Shown here one piece after another: positions 10,045 to 22,421 of a DNA stretch of 64,000 nucleotides. Positions within the stretch are counted from its first letter, which is position 1. The number at the start of each line of letters is the position of its first letter. The stretch is from assembly GCF_011682145.1 (NCBI RefSeq), contig NZ_WHJH01000001.1, positions 434,001 to 498,000 on the forward strand, written 5' to 3'. This DNA is from Massilia mucilaginosa. GTDB lineage: Bacteria > Pseudomonadota > Gammaproteobacteria > Burkholderiales > Burkholderiaceae_D. Both the position numbers and the translations under genes were made by a program. The notes beneath the pieces were generated by a model. That model did not search any database. It had not been told where the DNA came from and saw nothing but the letters and a program-made list of their open reading frames with translations.

Positions 10045-10091
10045 AAAACCACAGGGCGCGCGATGGAGGATGTCCTTCGCGCGCCCTGTGG
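10045..10091 (-). terminator. Terminator or attenuator hairpin between carB and greA
   Basis: A perfect 15-bp GC-rich stem (10049-10063 with 10077-10091) has a 13-nt loop and, on the minus strand, is followed by TTTTCACTTTTC. It fits an intrinsic terminator ending the carAB transcript. It sits within 35 bp of the greA start, leaving almost no room for a separate full promoter. Confidence 0.75.
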
Positions 10092-10112
10092 TCAGGGGTA
10101 CTGCGTGCCGCT

Positions 10113-10236
10113 TAAGGGGGCCTCGAAAGACCGTAGCGAGCGGCGTCAGTTTCGTCCGAGAAGCGCAGCCGTACGAAGGTACGGTGAGCATCGCAGGGCG
10201 AAAATGACGCCGCGCAGTAGGTTTTTCGAAGTTCCC

Positions 10237-10239
<3 letters not shown>
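10113..10239. repeat. 127-bp imperfect nested palindrome after carB
   Basis: Three nested arm pairs can be read: an outer pair 10113-10132 / 10220-10239 (about 15 of 20 positions match), a middle pair 10140-10157 / 10196-10213 (16 of 18) and an apex hairpin CCGTAC-GAAG-GTACGG (10169-10184). The outer arm overlaps the carB stop codon. The design resembles dispersed extragenic palindromes or a structured RNA rather than coding sequence. No second copy occurs in this window. Confidence 0.65.
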
Positions 10240-13467
<3,228 letters not shown>

Positions 13468-13468
13468 A

Positions 13469-14638
13469 TTATTTAATCTCCGCGGCTTGCATCAGGCTGA
13501 TGAAGCGGTCAAACAGGTAAGCTACATCGTTCGGGCCCGGCGACGCTTCAGGGTGGCCCTGGAAGCAGAAAGCCGGCTTGTCGGTGCGGGCGAAGCCCTG
13601 CAGCGAGCCGTCGAACAGCGATACGTGGGTCACGCGGCAGTTGGCCGGCAGGGTTTGCGCGTCGACCGCGAAACCATGGTTCTGCGAGGTGATCATCACC
13701 TTGCGCGAATCGAGATCCTGCACCGGGTGGTTGGCGCCGTGGTGGCCGAACTTCATCTTGAGCGTGCGCGCGCCGGAAGCGAGCGCCATGATCTGGTGAC
13801 CGAGGCAGATGCCGAAGGTCGGGATGCCGCGCTCGATCAGCTCGCGGCTGGCCGCGATCGCGTAGTCGCACGGTTCCGGGTCGCCCGGGCCGTTGGCGAG
13901 AAAAATCCCGTCCGGGTTCAGCGCCAGTGCGTCGGCGGCGCTGGACTGGGCCGGCAGCACGGTCACTTTGCAGCCACGTTCGGTCAGCATGCGCAGGATG
14001 TTGCGCTTGACGCCGTAGTCGAAGGCGACAACGTGGAACTTCGGATCGGTCAGCTTGCCGTAGCCAGCGCCGAGCTTCCATTCGGTCTCAAGGAACTCGT
14101 AGGCGGCGGTGGTCGAGACCACCTTGGCCAGGTCCATGCCGGCCAGGCCCGGGAACGAACGCGCCAGTTCCAGCGCCTGCACCTGCGAAGGCTCGTTACC
14201 CTGCGTGCCGACCAGGATGGCGCCGCCCTGCGCGCCCTTTTCGCGCAACAGGCGGGTCAGCTTGCGGGTATCGATGCCGGAGATGGCGACGATGTTTTCG
14301 GCCTTGAGGTAATCGGACAGCGACTGGGTCGAACGGAAGTTCGATGCCAGCAGCGGCAGGTCACGGATGATCAGCCCTGCGGCGTGGACCTTGCTTGCCT
14401 CGACGTCTTCCGGATTGACGCCCGTATTGCCGATATGCGGATAGGTCAGCGTGACCAGTTGGCGCGAATAGCTTGGATCGGTCAGGATTTCCTGGTAACC
14501 GGTCATGGCCGTGTTGAACACGACTTCCCCGGTGGTATGGCCGGCGGCGCCAATGGAAAAACCTTTAAATATCGTTCCATCGGCGAGAGCCAGAATGGCT
14601 GGAACGGCGGGGCCAGAAAAAAATGGCGGCAAGGGCAA
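13469..14638 (-). CDS. carA: Carbamoyl-phosphate synthase small subunit
   Basis: The glutaminase subunit that supplies ammonia to CarB. Of 389 residues, the N-terminal half carries [17 protein letters not shown]. The C-terminal class I amidotransferase domain has the catalytic cysteine in FGICLGHQI and the partner His/Glu in [11 protein letters not shown]. The first residues ([14 protein letters not shown]) precede the conserved [16 protein letters not shown] core; a slightly later start is possible. A good sigma-70 promoter lies about 140 bp upstream, leaving a leader long enough for regulation. Confidence 0.98.
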   Translation of the reverse strand: MPLPPFFSGPAVPAILALADGTIFKGFSIGAAGHTTGEVVFNTAMTGYQEILTDPSYSRQLVTLTYPHIGNTGVNPEDVEASKVHAAGLIIRDLPLLASNFRSTQSLSDYLKAENIVAISGIDTRKLTRLLREKGAQGGAILVGTQGNEPSQVQALELARSFPGLAGMDLAKVVSTTAAYEFLETEWKLGAGYGKLTDPKFHVVAFDYGVKRNILRMLTERGCKVTVLPAQSSAADALALNPDGIFLANGPGDPEPCDYAIAASRELIERGIPTFGICLGHQIMALASGARTLKMKFGHHGANHPVQDLDSRKVMITSQNHGFAVDAQTLPANCRVTHVSLFDGSLQGFARTDKPAFCFQGHPEASPGPNDVAYLFDRFISLMQAAEIK

Positions 14639-14782
14639 CTCCTGATAAAGTTACCGTAGCTGCGCCACGTCAGACCGACGACCATGGTTTCCCGGCGCGC
14701 TTAGCGCTGGGGGATGGTGTCATTTTGAATGAGGGATAGTGGGTAGTCGCTACGGTAGGTGTATGAATGGCTAAACCTCCAA

Positions 14783-14811
14783 ATTATAGCGCAACGCGCG
14801 CTTTCCGGCAA
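14783..14811 (-). promoter_or_regulatory. Predicted sigma-70 promoter of carAB
   Basis: On the minus strand TTGCCG (14811-14806) and a perfect TATAAT (14788-14783) are separated by exactly 17 bp. The start point would fall near 14776, giving a leader of about 138 nt before carA. No arginine or pyrimidine operator was identified with confidence. Confidence 0.7.
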
Positions 14812-14924
14812 TCGCCGGCGGGCGCATTTGCATCGCTTTTCGCGCTTTTACTGGACATCGCCAACCGTCCTCTATACATTTAAGACAGCATCCTCGGGCA
14901 AACCCTTTACCAGGAAATGTGATT

Positions 14925-15338
14925 ATGTCTACGTTTGGAAGAGATACGCCGATGGAGCGCCCCAACCCGGGCGGGCGGGCAGCGGTCTTTGTGCCCAAGA
15001 TTAACGCGGAAGACGCCGTCAAGGACATGCTCAAGAACGGCTCGGGCATGGTCGGCTTCGGCAACAGCGACGGCTCGGTCACCGTTTACTTCGAAAACAA
15101 CCGTTTCAACGATTCAAGCCTGCACAAATGGGAAAGCAAGGTGTGGAAGGCGTACGGCAGAATGGTCGAACTCTCGCCCACTGTAAACAAGCTGGTGTGC
15201 GATGCCAGCAACCTGGCGCAGGTGGGATTCGTACAGGGACCAGAAATCGAGGTGCGCGACATGAACCTGCTGATGGCGTGGCTGGAACGCACCAACGCGG
15301 TCGATTCGGCGCCCCAGGGGCCGCTGATTCACGCCTGA
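14925..15338 (+). CDS. Hypothetical protein, 137 residues
   Basis: A small cytosolic protein starting MSTFGRDTPMERPNPGG; I chose the ATG at 14925 because AGGA lies nine bases upstream. A GTG two codons earlier is too close to that site. It has no signal peptide or membrane segment. The body shows alternating short motifs (MVGFGNSDGSVTVYF, WESKVWKAYGRMVEL) suggesting a small alpha/beta fold. I do not recognise a family. It is divergent from carA and convergent with the cytochrome gene; a short CTGCCC/GGGCAG hairpin follows its stop. Confidence 0.7.
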   Translation: MSTFGRDTPMERPNPGGRAAVFVPKINAEDAVKDMLKNGSGMVGFGNSDGSVTVYFENNRFNDSSLHKWESKVWKAYGRMVELSPTVNKLVCDASNLAQVGFVQGPEIEVRDMNLLMAWLERTNAVDSAPQGPLIHA

Positions 15339-15386
15339 GGACTGCCCTCGGGCAGGAATGACGGGTGGGCGGCACTGCGCCCGCCC

Positions 15387-15782
15387 TCACTTCGCTCGGC
15401 CCGAGCTCATGTAGAACACCGCATCGCGCACCTGGTCGCCCGACAGGGCCGGCATGCCCCCTTTGGGCGGATGCGAGCGGAAGCCGTCGATCGCGTGCCG
15501 TACCAGCACATCGAAACCTTGCTTGTTGCGCGCGTCCCACGCCGGCCGGTCGCTTGGACGCGGTGCGTTGGCCACACCGGTCGCATGGCAGACCATGCAC
15601 GATTCGTCGTACACCTGGCGTCCCCGCACCAGCGCGCCGGCCTGGTCGGCGGCCCCGAGCTTGCTCACGCGGGTCGGCGCCACCCGGTCGAGGCCGGCGC
15701 TTCCGGTGGCCGCGCCGCTGGCACTGCCGAGAATGCAACACATGGCAAACGAGGCCAGCGACGCCTTGGACATCGTGCTCAT
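15387..15782 (-). CDS. Periplasmic c-type cytochrome (class I, c5-like)
   Basis: A 131-residue monohaem cytochrome. A signal peptide covers about 26 residues, the haem-binding CMVCH lies at 62-66 and the likely axial Met is in GGMPALS near 110. The longer open frame reaching 16109 has no support: AAGGAG sits four bases upstream of the ATG at 15782, and the signal peptide begins there. It probably carries electrons in the periplasm; no dedicated oxidase or dehydrogenase is adjacent. It follows the DUF1348 gene by 50 bp on the same strand. Confidence 0.88.
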   Translation of the reverse strand: MSTMSKASLASFAMCCILGSASGAATGSAGLDRVAPTRVSKLGAADQAGALVRGRQVYDESCMVCHATGVANAPRPSDRPAWDARNKQGFDVLVRHAIDGFRSHPPKGGMPALSGDQVRDAVFYMSSGRAK

Positions 15783-15832
15783 CGCGCTCCTTGGAATAGT
15801 CAGGCCGGGGTGGGGCCTGAGGCGGGACCTGC

Positions 15833-16309
15833 TTACAAACCCAGCTCGCTCAGCCCCGGATGGTCGTCCGGGCGGCGCCCGAGGGGCCAATGGAACTTGC
15901 GCTCCTGCTCCCGGATCGGCAGGTCGTTGATGCTGGCGTGGCGCAGCGCCATCAGCCCATGCTCGTCGAACTCCCAGTTCTCGTTGCCGTAGGAACGGAA
16001 CCAGTTGCCGGCGTCGTCGCGCCACTCGTAGGCGAAGCGCACAGCGATCCGGTTGCCGCCGAAGGCCCACAACTCCTTGATCAGCCGATAATCGAGTTCG
16101 CGCACCCATTTACGCGTCAGCAGGCCGGCGATGGCCTCGCGCCCGGTGACGAATTCGGCGCGGTTGCGCCAGCGGCTGGCGGCGGTGTAGGCCAGCGCCA
16201 CGCGGGCCGGGTCGCGCGAATTCCAGCCATCTTCGGCCAGGCGCACCTTGAGCGTGGCGGAATCGTGGGTAAAGGGAGGCAAAAGCGGACGGTTCTCTGA
16301 TTCGGTCAT
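15833..16309 (-). CDS. DUF1348 (NTF2-like, SnoaL-type) protein
   Basis: A 158-residue protein with the NTF2-like cone fold pattern of DUF1348: [18 protein letters not shown] near the start, then [38 protein letters not shown] and DLPI(R)E near the end. Biochemical role unknown; family members are often stress- or metabolism-associated orphans. It is followed by the cytochrome gene in the same direction, which may be chance. Confidence 0.88.
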   Translation of the reverse strand: MTESENRPLLPPFTHDSATLKVRLAEDGWNSRDPARVALAYTAASRWRNRAEFVTGREAIAGLLTRKWVRELDYRLIKELWAFGGNRIAVRFAYEWRDDAGNWFRSYGNENWEFDEHGLMALRHASINDLPIREQERKFHWPLGRRPDDHPGLSELGL

Positions 16310-16412
16310 GTTGGCTCTCCAGAATGGGGAATGACAGCGTACGCGAATGCGGCCGCCTCTGTTGCAAGCAGAGCGGCCGCGAAAACCGGATCAGATCGGC
16401 TAAAGCCTCGTT

Positions 16413-16820
16413 TTACTGCGCCAGCGCGGCGATGCCGGCCTTGGCGATCTGCGCATCCTGGTCCGATTTCACGCCCGACACGCCGACGGCGCCGATCACG
16501 TGACCGTCCACGATCACCGGCACGCCGCCTTCGAGCATGCCCTCGACGAAGGGCACCGTCAGGAAGGCGGTGCGGCCGTTGTTGATGATGTCTTCATAGA
16601 CCTTGCTCTCGCGCCGGCCCAGGGCCGCCGTCTTGGCTTTCGATGGCGCGATGTGCGACGACAATGGCGCGGCGCCGTCGAGACGCTGCAGCGACAGCAA
16701 ATGGCCGCCATCGTCGCAGATGGCAATGGTCACCGCCCAGTTGTTGGCAACGGCTTCGGCGTGTGCGGCGGCGGCGATTTTCTGGACGTCGGCAAAGTTC
16801 AGGTACGGTTTCGATGGCAT
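16413..16820 (-). CDS. GlcG/HbpS family haem-binding-like protein
   Basis: A 135-residue protein of the GlcG/HbpS (DUF336) family. It shows ANNWAVTIAICDDGGHLLSLQRLDGA, the SKAKTAALG helix and the C-terminal GGVPVIVDGHVIGAVGVSG. I used the start MPSKPYLNF at 16820. An upstream TTG at 16850 adds ten residues without a better ribosome site. Relatives bind haem or respond to oxidative stress, or occur in glycolate loci; none of those genes is adjacent, so the role is open. Confidence 0.88.
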   Translation of the reverse strand: MPSKPYLNFADVQKIAAAAHAEAVANNWAVTIAICDDGGHLLSLQRLDGAAPLSSHIAPSKAKTAALGRRESKVYEDIINNGRTAFLTVPFVEGMLEGGVPVIVDGHVIGAVGVSGVKSDQDAQIAKAGIAALAQ

Positions 16821-16897
16821 GTTGATATCCCAAGTGATAAATACGGGCAATTTTACGGCAAGCGCGCAGCCTGCCGATATCGGAATGGCTATAGCCT

Positions 16898-17809
16898 TTA
16901 TGACTGCTGGCGCGCCTTGAGCTTGGCTTTGATCTGCGGCATCACCGCCGCCGCCGCCTGCTCGCCGGCCAGGATGGCGCGGTTGCGGCTGGCAAAATCG
17001 TTGCTGCCCATCTTGGGCAGGGATGGCGAGATGACGATGTCGGCATCCTTGAGCTCGTAATGATTGAGGCGCTGGCCCATGATGGCGAAGGTCTGCATCA
17101 GTACTTCCAGCGAGCTGACGGCCGCTTGCGCGTCGGTCTGGCTCGAAATATTGACGGCGATAATGAAATCGGCCCCCATTTCACGCGCGAAGCGCACCGG
17201 CACCGGCGCCACCAGGCCGCCATCGACATACGAGCGCTCGCCGATACGCACCGGCTGGAACACGCTCGGCACCGACGAGGACGCGCGCACCGCCTGCCCC
17301 GTATTGCCGCGCCTGAACAGGATCGGCTGACCATTGTTGAGGTCGGTCGCGACGGCGCCGAACGGAATCTTGAGTTTTTCGATCGGCAAGTTCTTGACGG
17401 CCTTGTTCACGTAGTTCTGCAAGGCGTCACCCTTGAGCACGCCCGAGGACTTGCCGAACAGCGGCATGGCCCAGTCGGAGATTTCGGCCTCATCCATTTC
17501 CATGGCGGTCTTTTGCAGGGCAAAGCCATCGTTGCCGGCTGCATACATGGCACCGACCACGCTGCCGGCGCTGGTGCCGACCACGACATCGGCGTAAATG
17601 CCCTGCGCTTCGAGCGCCTTGATCACGCCGATGTGGGCGAAGCCACGCGCGGCGCCGCCGCCAAGGGCCAGGCCGATGCGAATCTTCTTCGGTACGGCAA
17701 CGGCCGCCGGTTGCGGCACGGCGGCCGGTTTGGTGGCGGGAGGCGTGGTCGTGCCGCAGCCGGCGAGCAACACGGCGAGGGCGATCAGGGAACGGCGTTT
17801 GGTGAACAT
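16898..17809 (-). CDS. Patatin-like phospholipase lipoprotein
   Basis: A 303-residue protein starting MFTKRRSLIALAVLLAGCG, a type II signal with the lipidation Cys in LAGC. A Pro/Ala linker follows, then a patatin domain. The oxyanion loop is GGGAARG, the nucleophile elbow GTSAG, and the catalytic Asp lies in the DGG motif (SYVDGGLVAPVP). It resembles the RssA/NTE-type bacterial patatins that act on lysophospholipids. It is probably anchored in the inner or outer membrane facing the periplasm. The longer frame to 17878 lacks the lipoprotein start. Confidence 0.9.
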   Translation of the reverse strand: MFTKRRSLIALAVLLAGCGTTTPPATKPAAVPQPAAVAVPKKIRIGLALGGGAARGFAHIGVIKALEAQGIYADVVVGTSAGSVVGAMYAAGNDGFALQKTAMEMDEAEISDWAMPLFGKSSGVLKGDALQNYVNKAVKNLPIEKLKIPFGAVATDLNNGQPILFRRGNTGQAVRASSSVPSVFQPVRIGERSYVDGGLVAPVPVRFAREMGADFIIAVNISSQTDAQAAVSSLEVLMQTFAIMGQRLNHYELKDADIVISPSLPKMGSNDFASRNRAILAGEQAAAAVMPQIKAKLKARQQS

Positions 17810-17897
17810 AGTGGTGGTCAAAGAAGCGAAGACCACGATTGTACCTGCTCCCGGGAACCTGGAGCCGCCGGGAGGCAAGCTTGTTTCAGCACATTGT

Positions 17898-19178
17898 TCA
17901 CGCCCCCGGCAGCGACGCGATAAAACTGCTGCCCTTGCCCGCTTCCGACTTGATGGTCAGATTGCCGCCGTGGCGCAGCAGCACGTGCTTGACGATCGCC
18001 AGGCCGAGGCCAGTGCCCTGGGTCTCGCGCGAGCGGCTCTTGTCGACCCGGTAGAAACGTTCGGTCAGGCGCGCGATGTGCTTCTGGTCGATCCCGATAC
18101 CGGTATCGGTGGCCACGAATTGCGGTCCGTTCGGACCCATCTGCCAGGCCAGGTGCACGGTCCCGCCCGGCGGCGTGTAGCGCACCGCGTTCGAGGCCAG
18201 GTTGCCGAAGGCGCTGCGCAACTCTTCCGAGTTACCCATGATGTTGGGGCCATTCACGCTCGACGTGATCTGATGCTTGCCGCCCGACAGCGCCCTCGCC
18301 TCCTGCACCACCTGCTCCATCAGCGCGGCAATATCGACCGATTCGCTGCGCAGCGGGTAATCCATCGATTCCAGGCGCGACAGGGTCAGCATGTCTTCGA
18401 TCAGGCGCTGCATGCGGTGGCCCTGCTCGGTCATCAGCTTCAGGTGCGACATGCGCGTGTCGGGGTCGAGGTTCATTTCGCTCGACGCGATCTCGAGGAA
18501 GCCGACGATCACCGTCAGCGGCGTGCGCAGCTCGTGCGAGGCGTTGGCGATGAAGTCGCGCCGCATTTCCTCGATGCGCTGGGTTTCGGTGGCGTCGTGC
18601 GTGACCAGGATCTGGCGCCGGTTTTCGAACGGGATGATCTGGCAGATCAGCTTGCGGTCGCGGAAACTCAGGGTCAGCGGGTTTTCGTAGCGCCCGAGGA
18701 TGATGTAATCGATGAAATCCGGATGGCGGATCAGGTTGGTGACGCGCATGCCCTTGTCGCGCTCCAGGGTCAGGCCCAGGTGGCGTTCGGCGGCCGGGTT
18801 GCACCATTCGAGAAACAGCACGTCGTCCATGATGGCCACGCCGTCGGGCAGCAGGTGCATGGCCTGGCGGAAGCGGGCCAGCCATTCGGTCAGTTCGGCC
18901 TGGTTGCGCTCGTCGTCGCGGCGCAGGCGGTACAGGCGCGAGAAGATATTGGTCCAGGAACCCCAGCCGTCGGGCAGCTTGCCGGAGTGCGGGTCGTCCA
19001 GCCAGTCGCCGAGCTGGTGCAGGTAGGACAGCTGGATGAACAGCAGGATGAAGACGGACAAAAAGGCGACGGCCAGGCCGTAGACCAGCCCGAACAGCCA
19101 CCAGAACACGCCCGCGCCAAGCAGGATGAAGCTCATGCGCAGCAGCGCGGGGATCCAGAACAGCAGTTTGGGGTTCAT
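17898..19178 (-). CDS. phoR: Phosphate regulon sensor histidine kinase PhoR
   Basis: The 426-residue sensor of the Pho regulon. Two hydrophobic segments (about 8-30 and 32-55) form the short membrane anchor typical of PhoR, which senses phosphate through PstSCAB-PhoU rather than a periplasmic domain. A linker leads to a PAS region (LLPDGVAIMDD...NPAAERHLG). The HisKA domain has the phospho-accepting His in NASHELRTPL. The HATPase domain has the N box NLASNAVRY, the G1 box DTGIGI and the G2 box GTGLGL. It is downstream of phoB with a 137-bp gap holding a palindromic repeat. Confidence 0.97.
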   Translation of the reverse strand: MNPKLLFWIPALLRMSFILLGAGVFWWLFGLVYGLAVAFLSVFILLFIQLSYLHQLGDWLDDPHSGKLPDGWGSWTNIFSRLYRLRRDDERNQAELTEWLARFRQAMHLLPDGVAIMDDVLFLEWCNPAAERHLGLTLERDKGMRVTNLIRHPDFIDYIILGRYENPLTLSFRDRKLICQIIPFENRRQILVTHDATETQRIEEMRRDFIANASHELRTPLTVIVGFLEIASSEMNLDPDTRMSHLKLMTEQGHRMQRLIEDMLTLSRLESMDYPLRSESVDIAALMEQVVQEARALSGGKHQITSSVNGPNIMGNSEELRSAFGNLASNAVRYTPPGGTVHLAWQMGPNGPQFVATDTGIGIDQKHIARLTERFYRVDKSRSRETQGTGLGLAIVKHVLLRHGGNLTIKSEAGKGSSFIASLPGA

Positions 19179-19214
19179 GTTGCGGGAGGTGTCCTTGTAA
19201 ATCCAGGGTACAGC

Positions 19215-19257
19215 CCGTCGTTCCCGGCCTGGGCGGCCCCCTTGGCGGGAAAGACGG
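19215..19257. repeat. Palindromic intergenic element, long form, between phoB and phoR
   Basis: Arms of 14 bp (19215-19229 and 19244-19257, nearly perfect) flank a GC-rich centre GGGCGGCCCC. The outer arm CCGTCGTTCCCG is the same as in the element at 8996-9025, and the whole layout matches the element at 27694-27737 read in reverse. Its place inside the phoB-phoR operon could lower phoR expression relative to phoB. Confidence 0.7.
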
Positions 19258-19315
19258 TTTTAAGGTTAGCAGTGGCGATTCCGATACGGTCACGCCACTG
19301 CTAAAATCAACAACT

Positions 19316-20005
19316 TCACTTCTCCGACAGCATATACCCCACGCTGCGCACGGTCTTGATCAGCTTTTCCGATTCCTTGAGCGCCTTGCGCAGCCTGAGC
19401 ACATGCACGTCGACCGTGCGTTCCTCGATCACCACATGGTCGCCCCACACCTTGTCGAGCAACTGACTGCGCGAAAACACCCGTTCCGGATGCGCCAGCA
19501 AGAACTTCAGCAGCTTGAACTCGGCATGCCCCATGTCGATCTTCTGGCTGTCGATCGACACCGTGCAGCTGACCGGGTCCAGGGTCACCGGTCCGGCACT
19601 CATGACCGCCTGGTCATGCTCCGGGCTCTTGCGGCGCAACAGCGCCTTGGCGCGCGCCAGCAATTCGCGCGGCGAAAACGGCTTGGTCACGTAATCGTCG
19701 GCGCCATTGTTGAGCCCCGCGATCTTGTCCTCTTCCATGCTCTTGGCGGTCAGCATGATCACCGGAATGTCCTGGAAATTGCGGTCCGAACGCATGCGCG
19801 ACAGCAGGCGCAAACCCGTCTGATCGGGCAACATCCAGTCCAGCAACATCAGATGCGGCGTGCGTTGCTGCATGAATTCCCAGGCGTCGGCCACATTCTG
19901 CACCGAACACACATTCCAGCCGGCTTCGCGGAGGGAAAAAGTCACCAGTTCAACAATGGCCGGTTCGTCTTCTACGATTAATACAGTGGTTTTGTCAGCT
20001 GCCAT
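19316..20005 (-). CDS. phoB: Phosphate regulon response regulator PhoB
   Basis: A 229-residue OmpR-family regulator. The receiver domain has the acidic pair in VEDEP, the phosphorylated Asp56 in LLDWMLPD and the conserved Lys in VTKPFSPREL. The winged-helix C-terminus carries the VEERTVDVHVLRLRKAL pattern that contacts Pho boxes. It starts 5 bp after the phoU stop, so phoU and phoB are one transcript. Pho boxes were found at 24615-24632 and 24726-24743. Confidence 0.98.
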   Translation of the reverse strand: MAADKTTVLIVEDEPAIVELVTFSLREAGWNVCSVQNVADAWEFMQQRTPHLMLLDWMLPDQTGLRLLSRMRSDRNFQDIPVIMLTAKSMEEDKIAGLNNGADDYVTKPFSPRELLARAKALLRRKSPEHDQAVMSAGPVTLDPVSCTVSIDSQKIDMGHAEFKLLKFLLAHPERVFSRSQLLDKVWGDHVVIEERTVDVHVLRLRKALKESEKLIKTVRSVGYMLSEK

Positions 20006-20010
20006 TGCTC

Positions 20011-20718
20011 TTACGGTACCGGTTGATCGGGAATCAAAAGGGCCGGCTTGCTATGCCGGATATCCTTGCCTTCGACGACGTAGATGACATATTCCGCGAT
20101 GTTCTTGGCATGATCGCCGATGCGTTCGATTGCCTTGGCGACCCACAGCGTGTCCAGCGCCGACGAAATCGTGCGCGGGTCTTCCATCATGAAGGTAATC
20201 AGGTTACGCATGATCGAGCGGAACTCATGGTCGATCACGGCATCCTGGGCGATCAGCTGCAAAGCCTGCTTGCCGTCCAGGCGCGCGAAGGCGTCGAGCG
20301 CATCGTGCAGCATGTCGGAGGTGGCGGTGGCAATCGTGCGCACCATTTCGTAATGGTTCACGCCGACCGCGCCGCGGCCGTGCAAGTTCTTCGATGTACG
20401 CGCGATCTTGGCCGCTTCGTCGCCAATGCGCTCGAGATCGGTAATCACCTTGATCGTCGCCATGACCGTGCGCAGGTCGTTGGCGGTCGGCTGGCGCCGC
20501 ACGATCAGGTGGCTGCAGGCGTCGTCGAGCGCCACTTCCAGCTGGTTGACTTCGTCGTCTTCCGCGATCACGCGGTCGGCGCGTTCGAGGTTACCGATCC
20601 GAAAACAGGTCATGGCGTCGAGGAATTGGGTCTCGACGATGCCGCCCATCAACAACACCTTGGAGCGGATGGTTTCCAGTTCGTGATCGTACTGCTTGGA
20701 TGAATGCTCGCCTATCAT
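20011..20718 (-). CDS. phoU: Phosphate transport system regulator PhoU
   Basis: A 235-residue all-helical protein built from two similar three-helix bundles, each with the E-x3-D-x3 metal-binding pattern (EDDEVNQLEVALDDAC in the first; EFRSIMRNLITFMMEDPRTI and ERIGDHAKNIAEYV in the second). PhoU links the Pst transporter to PhoR and keeps the kinase off when phosphate is plentiful. It lies between pstB and phoB on the same strand, 31 bp and 5 bp away. Confidence 0.97.
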   Translation of the reverse strand: MIGEHSSKQYDHELETIRSKVLLMGGIVETQFLDAMTCFRIGNLERADRVIAEDDEVNQLEVALDDACSHLIVRRQPTANDLRTVMATIKVITDLERIGDEAAKIARTSKNLHGRGAVGVNHYEMVRTIATATSDMLHDALDAFARLDGKQALQLIAQDAVIDHEFRSIMRNLITFMMEDPRTISSALDTLWVAKAIERIGDHAKNIAEYVIYVVEGKDIRHSKPALLIPDQPVP

Positions 20719-20749
20719 TGCTGCTCTCCGTAATTAGTATTGTCGTGGC

Positions 20750-21544
20750 TCAGCCAAAGCGTCCGGTGATGTAATCCTGCGTCTCTTTGCGCGCGGGATT
20801 CATGAAAATCTGGTCGGTTTCGCCGAACTCGACCAGTTCGCCCAGGTACATATAGGCGGTGTAGTCAGAGCAACGCGCGGCTTGCTGCATGTTGTGGGTC
20901 ACGATGGTGATCGTGTAGTCTTGTTTCAGTTCGCTGATCAGTTCTTCCACTTTCGCGGTCGAAATCGGGTCCAGCGCCGAGGTCGGCTCATCTAACAGCA
21001 AGACGTCCGGTTTCACCGCCACGCCGCGCGCGATGCACAGGCGCTGCTGCTGGCCGCCGGAGAGCGACAGGCCGCTCTTGGTCAGCTTGTCCTTGACCTC
21101 GCCCCACAGCGCCGCTTTTTTCAGCGCCCATTCGACGCGCTCGTCCATCTCGCCCTTGGACAGGTCTTCGTACAGGCGCACGCCGAAGGCGATGTTGTCG
21201 TAGATCGACATCGGAAACGGCGTCGGTTTCTGGAACACCATGCCGACCTTGGCGCGCAGCATGTTCACGTCCTGGTCCGGATCGAGAATGTTCTTGCCGC
21301 GGTAAATGACCTGCCCTTCGGCGCGCTGGCCCGGATACAGGTCGTACATGCGGTTCAGGGTGCGCAGCAGGGTCGACTTGCCGCAGCCGGACGGGCCGAT
21401 GAAGGCCGTGACTTGCTTTTCGTAAATGTTGAGGTTGACGTTGGTCAAACTCTGCGTCTTGCCATAAAAGAAGTTCAGGCCGGAAATCTCGATCGTCTTG
21501 TTCTTCGGCGTTACAGTAGGCATCGGTGTAGGCATAGGGCTCAT
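20750..21544 (-). CDS. pstB: Phosphate ABC transporter ATP-binding protein PstB
   Basis: ATPase of the high-affinity phosphate importer, 264 residues. It has Walker [10 protein letters not shown], signature [14 protein letters not shown], Walker [14 protein letters not shown] and switch His in [12 protein letters not shown]. The first 15 residues ([15 protein letters not shown]) are Pro-rich and precede the conserved start of the fold. Internal ATGs at residues 4 and 8 are alternatives, and none has a clear ribosome site. It follows pstA by 16 bp. Confidence 0.97.
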   Translation of the reverse strand: MSPMPTPMPTVTPKNKTIEISGLNFFYGKTQSLTNVNLNIYEKQVTAFIGPSGCGKSTLLRTLNRMYDLYPGQRAEGQVIYRGKNILDPDQDVNMLRAKVGMVFQKPTPFPMSIYDNIAFGVRLYEDLSKGEMDERVEWALKKAALWGEVKDKLTKSGLSLSGGQQQRLCIARGVAVKPDVLLLDEPTSALDPISTAKVEELISELKQDYTITIVTHNMQQAARCSDYTAYMYLGELVEFGETDQIFMNPARKETQDYITGRFG

Positions 21545-21560
21545 GAGAGAATTCGGTCGA

Positions 21561-22421
21561 TTATTTCGTGGTTTTCTGGCTGAACATGGTACGCGACAGG
21601 ATGTTCAACAACAACACGCTGAAGGTCAGCAGCAAGGACGCGGCCCAGGCCAGGTTGACCCAGTTGTCCGCCGTGCTCTGCGCAAAGGTATTAATGACGA
21701 CCGGCAAGTTGGCAATCGGTGCATTCATGTTGGAGCTGAAGAACTGGTTGTTCAGCGCCGTGTACAGCAGCGGCGCGGTTTCGCCGGTGATGCGCGCTAC
21801 CGCCAGCAGCACGCCGGTGACCACGCCCGATTTCACGGCACGCAGGCGCACGGTGGTCGCTACTTTCCAGCGCGGGGCGCCGAGGGCGAACGCCGCTTCG
21901 AGCAGGTTCTGCGGCACCAGGCGCAGCATATTGTCGGTGGTGCGCACCACGACCGGGATGGCGATCAGCGACAGCGCAATCGAGCCGGCGTAGCCGGAGT
22001 AGTGCCCGGCCACGTTCACATACAGTGTCCACACAAAAATGCCGAGCACGATCGACGGTGCCGACAGCATGATGTCGGTGACAAAGCGGGTGATCTGGGC
22101 GAAGCGGTTTTCTTCGCCGTATTCGGCCAGGTAGACGCCCGCCAGGATGCCCACCGGGGTACTGATGAAGGTCGCCAGGCCCACGATCATGAGACTGCCG
22201 AGGATGGCGTTGCGCAAACCGCCGCCTTCGCTATCGGGACCGGGCGTGTCGTTCAGGAACAGGTCGAGCGAGACGCCGGCGAAGCCCTTGATCAGCAGGG
22301 TCGACAGGATCCACATCAGGAAGATCAGGCCGACCGACATGGCCAGCACCGACAGCGCGATGCCGATCCTGTGCTTCCAGAGGCGCTTGCGGTAGACCGG
22401 GTTAACAATCGTCTGGCTCAT
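21561..22421 (-). CDS. pstA: Phosphate ABC transporter permease PstA
   Basis: Inner-membrane permease of 286 residues with about six helices and the EAA loop ([27 protein letters not shown]) that contacts PstB. It overlaps the end of pstC by 4 bp (ATGA), the usual sign of coupled translation. The first helix is near residues 18-38, and the first extracytoplasmic loop carries [15 protein letters not shown]. Confidence 0.97.
   Translation of the reverse strand: MSQTIVNPVYRKRLWKHRIGIALSVLAMSVGLIFLMWILSTLLIKGFAGVSLDLFLNDTPGPDSEGGGLRNAILGSLMIVGLATFISTPVGILAGVYLAEYGEENRFAQITRFVTDIMLSAPSIVLGIFVWTLYVNVAGHYSGYAGSIALSLIAIPVVVRTTDNMLRLVPQNLLEAAFALGAPRWKVATTVRLRAVKSGVVTGVLLAVARITGETAPLLYTALNNQFFSSNMNAPIANLPVVINTFAQSTADNWVNLAWAASLLLTFSVLLLNILSRTMFSQKTTK

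Noticed and set aside
15342-15355. Terminator after the 137-residue hypothetical gene
   Set aside because: CTGCCC/GGGCAG is only six pairs and lacks a T run on either strand.
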